Shown one piece after another: positions 4,950 to 5,275 of a DNA stretch of 5,275 bases (its first letter is position 1; every line of letters starts with the position of its first letter). Location: contig JAPLCS010000252.1 of assembly GCA_026392145.1 (NCBI GenBank), positions 1 through 5,275 of the forward strand, written 5' to 3'. The notes beneath the pieces are model-generated. The model saw only the letters and a program-made list of their open reading frames with translations. It ran no database searches and was not told where the DNA came from. The position numbers and the translations under genes are program-made. This DNA comes from Fimbriimonadales bacterium. Its GTDB lineage: Bacteria > Armatimonadota > Fimbriimonadia > Fimbriimonadales > Fimbriimonadaceae.

Positions 4950-5275
4950 GATCGGCAAGCTATCGAGTACTTCGTAAAGAGTTTGGCGCCATTCCAATGG
5001 GTTTGAATGAAACTCCAAAAGAGCAAGATTCCACTTACGTGAGGGTTGGGGTAACTCACGGATCTGCACGCCCCAGCTCAGGATATGCATTTTGTCGCAT
5101 ACAACAATGGGCGGACGCCTGTTGTAATTCGTTAATAAACGGGCAACCTCCAATTGAAGCCTTGCAAGATACTCAGCTCGTTAAGTTTATGGATAAAGTG
5201 TTTTTGAAAGTCCTCAAAAACCATCCACAACTGGCACCCGAATTGTTCATTCGAATGTTTGAACAGGTCCCAACT
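4949..5275 (+). pseudogene. crtY: Lycopene beta-cyclase, C-terminal part in a shifted frame (runs off window)
   Basis: The frame with codons starting at 4949 is open for 109 codons to the window end and carries the C-terminal half of lycopene cyclase. YRVLRKEFGAIPMG (codons 4961-5002) matches the family's acidic/GxIPM segment. SARPSSGYAFCRIQQWAD (5063-5116) is the conserved Ser/Thr-Gly-Tyr segment. A helical tail follows (LVKFMDKVFLKVL, then PELFIRMF). This frame has no good own start and is not an independent gene. It is the continuation of the crtY fragment ending at 4949, displaced by a net loss of 3n+1 bases. Compared with my memory of family members, about 15-20 residues between ALIT and YRVL are absent, so a small deletion rather than a one-base slip is likely. 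The two fragments plus the missing piece and an unseen tail would give a normal-length enzyme. Real mutation and assembly error cannot be told apart here. Confidence 0.75.

Noticed and set aside
4930..4950. Programmed -1 frameshift joining the two crtY halves
   Set aside because: The sequence TCCCAAAGA is not a slippery heptamer in the reading frame, and conserved residues are missing at the junction. A deletion fits better than recoding.
4920..5153. Antisense open frame over the crtY C-terminal region
   Set aside because: It overlaps recognisable lycopene cyclase sequence on the + strand and its translation shows no recognisable motif.

Overview
The window reads as a piece of a free-living, probably aquatic bacterium. 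It holds two unrelated functional blocks, both on the + strand. The taxon is not provable from the sequence. A nan-type cluster with a cyclically permuted kelch mutarotase, together with a xanthorhodopsin-clade rhodopsin followed by a lycopene cyclase gene, would fit a marine Planctomycetes/Verrucomicrobia-like or Bacteroidetes-like organism (inference).

Block 1 (about 139-3337) is a tightly packed three-gene operon for uptake and cleavage of a sialic acid or related nonulosonic acid. It contains an MFS sugar-acid transporter, an N-acetylneuraminate lyase with its catalytic Tyr and Lys, and a kelch-repeat N-acetylneuraminate epimerase (mutarotase). The first junction is an ATGA overlap. The second is a 16-nt overlap if the GTG start is used. 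The expected logic is: the epimerase equilibrates the alpha and beta anomers, the transporter imports the acid, and the lyase splits it to pyruvate and an N-acetylhexosamine. A 6-bp inverted repeat lies just upstream of the first gene. The first 54 bases may be the tail of another gene.

A 193-base intergenic region (3338-3530) carries an AT-rich stretch, a possible 13-residue leader ORF, a nested inverted repeat and a strong ribosome binding site.

Block 2 (3531-window end) is a phototrophy unit. It has a complete 249-residue proton-pumping rhodopsin (Asp-Thr-Glu motif, green-tuning Leu, Schiff-base Lys) followed 18 bases later by crtY, lycopene beta-cyclase, which makes the beta-carotene precursor of retinal. 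The rhodopsin belongs to the xanthorhodopsin clade but has Trp where carotenoid-binding members have the fenestration Gly. The crtY frame stops at 4949, yet unmistakable C-terminal lycopene cyclase sequence continues in another frame to the window end, and roughly 15-20 residues of the family appear to be missing at the junction. This is either a deletion pseudogene or an assembly/sequencing error. A perfect 12-bp inverted repeat sits early inside crtY.

No tRNA, rRNA, CRISPR array, insertion sequence or integrase was seen.
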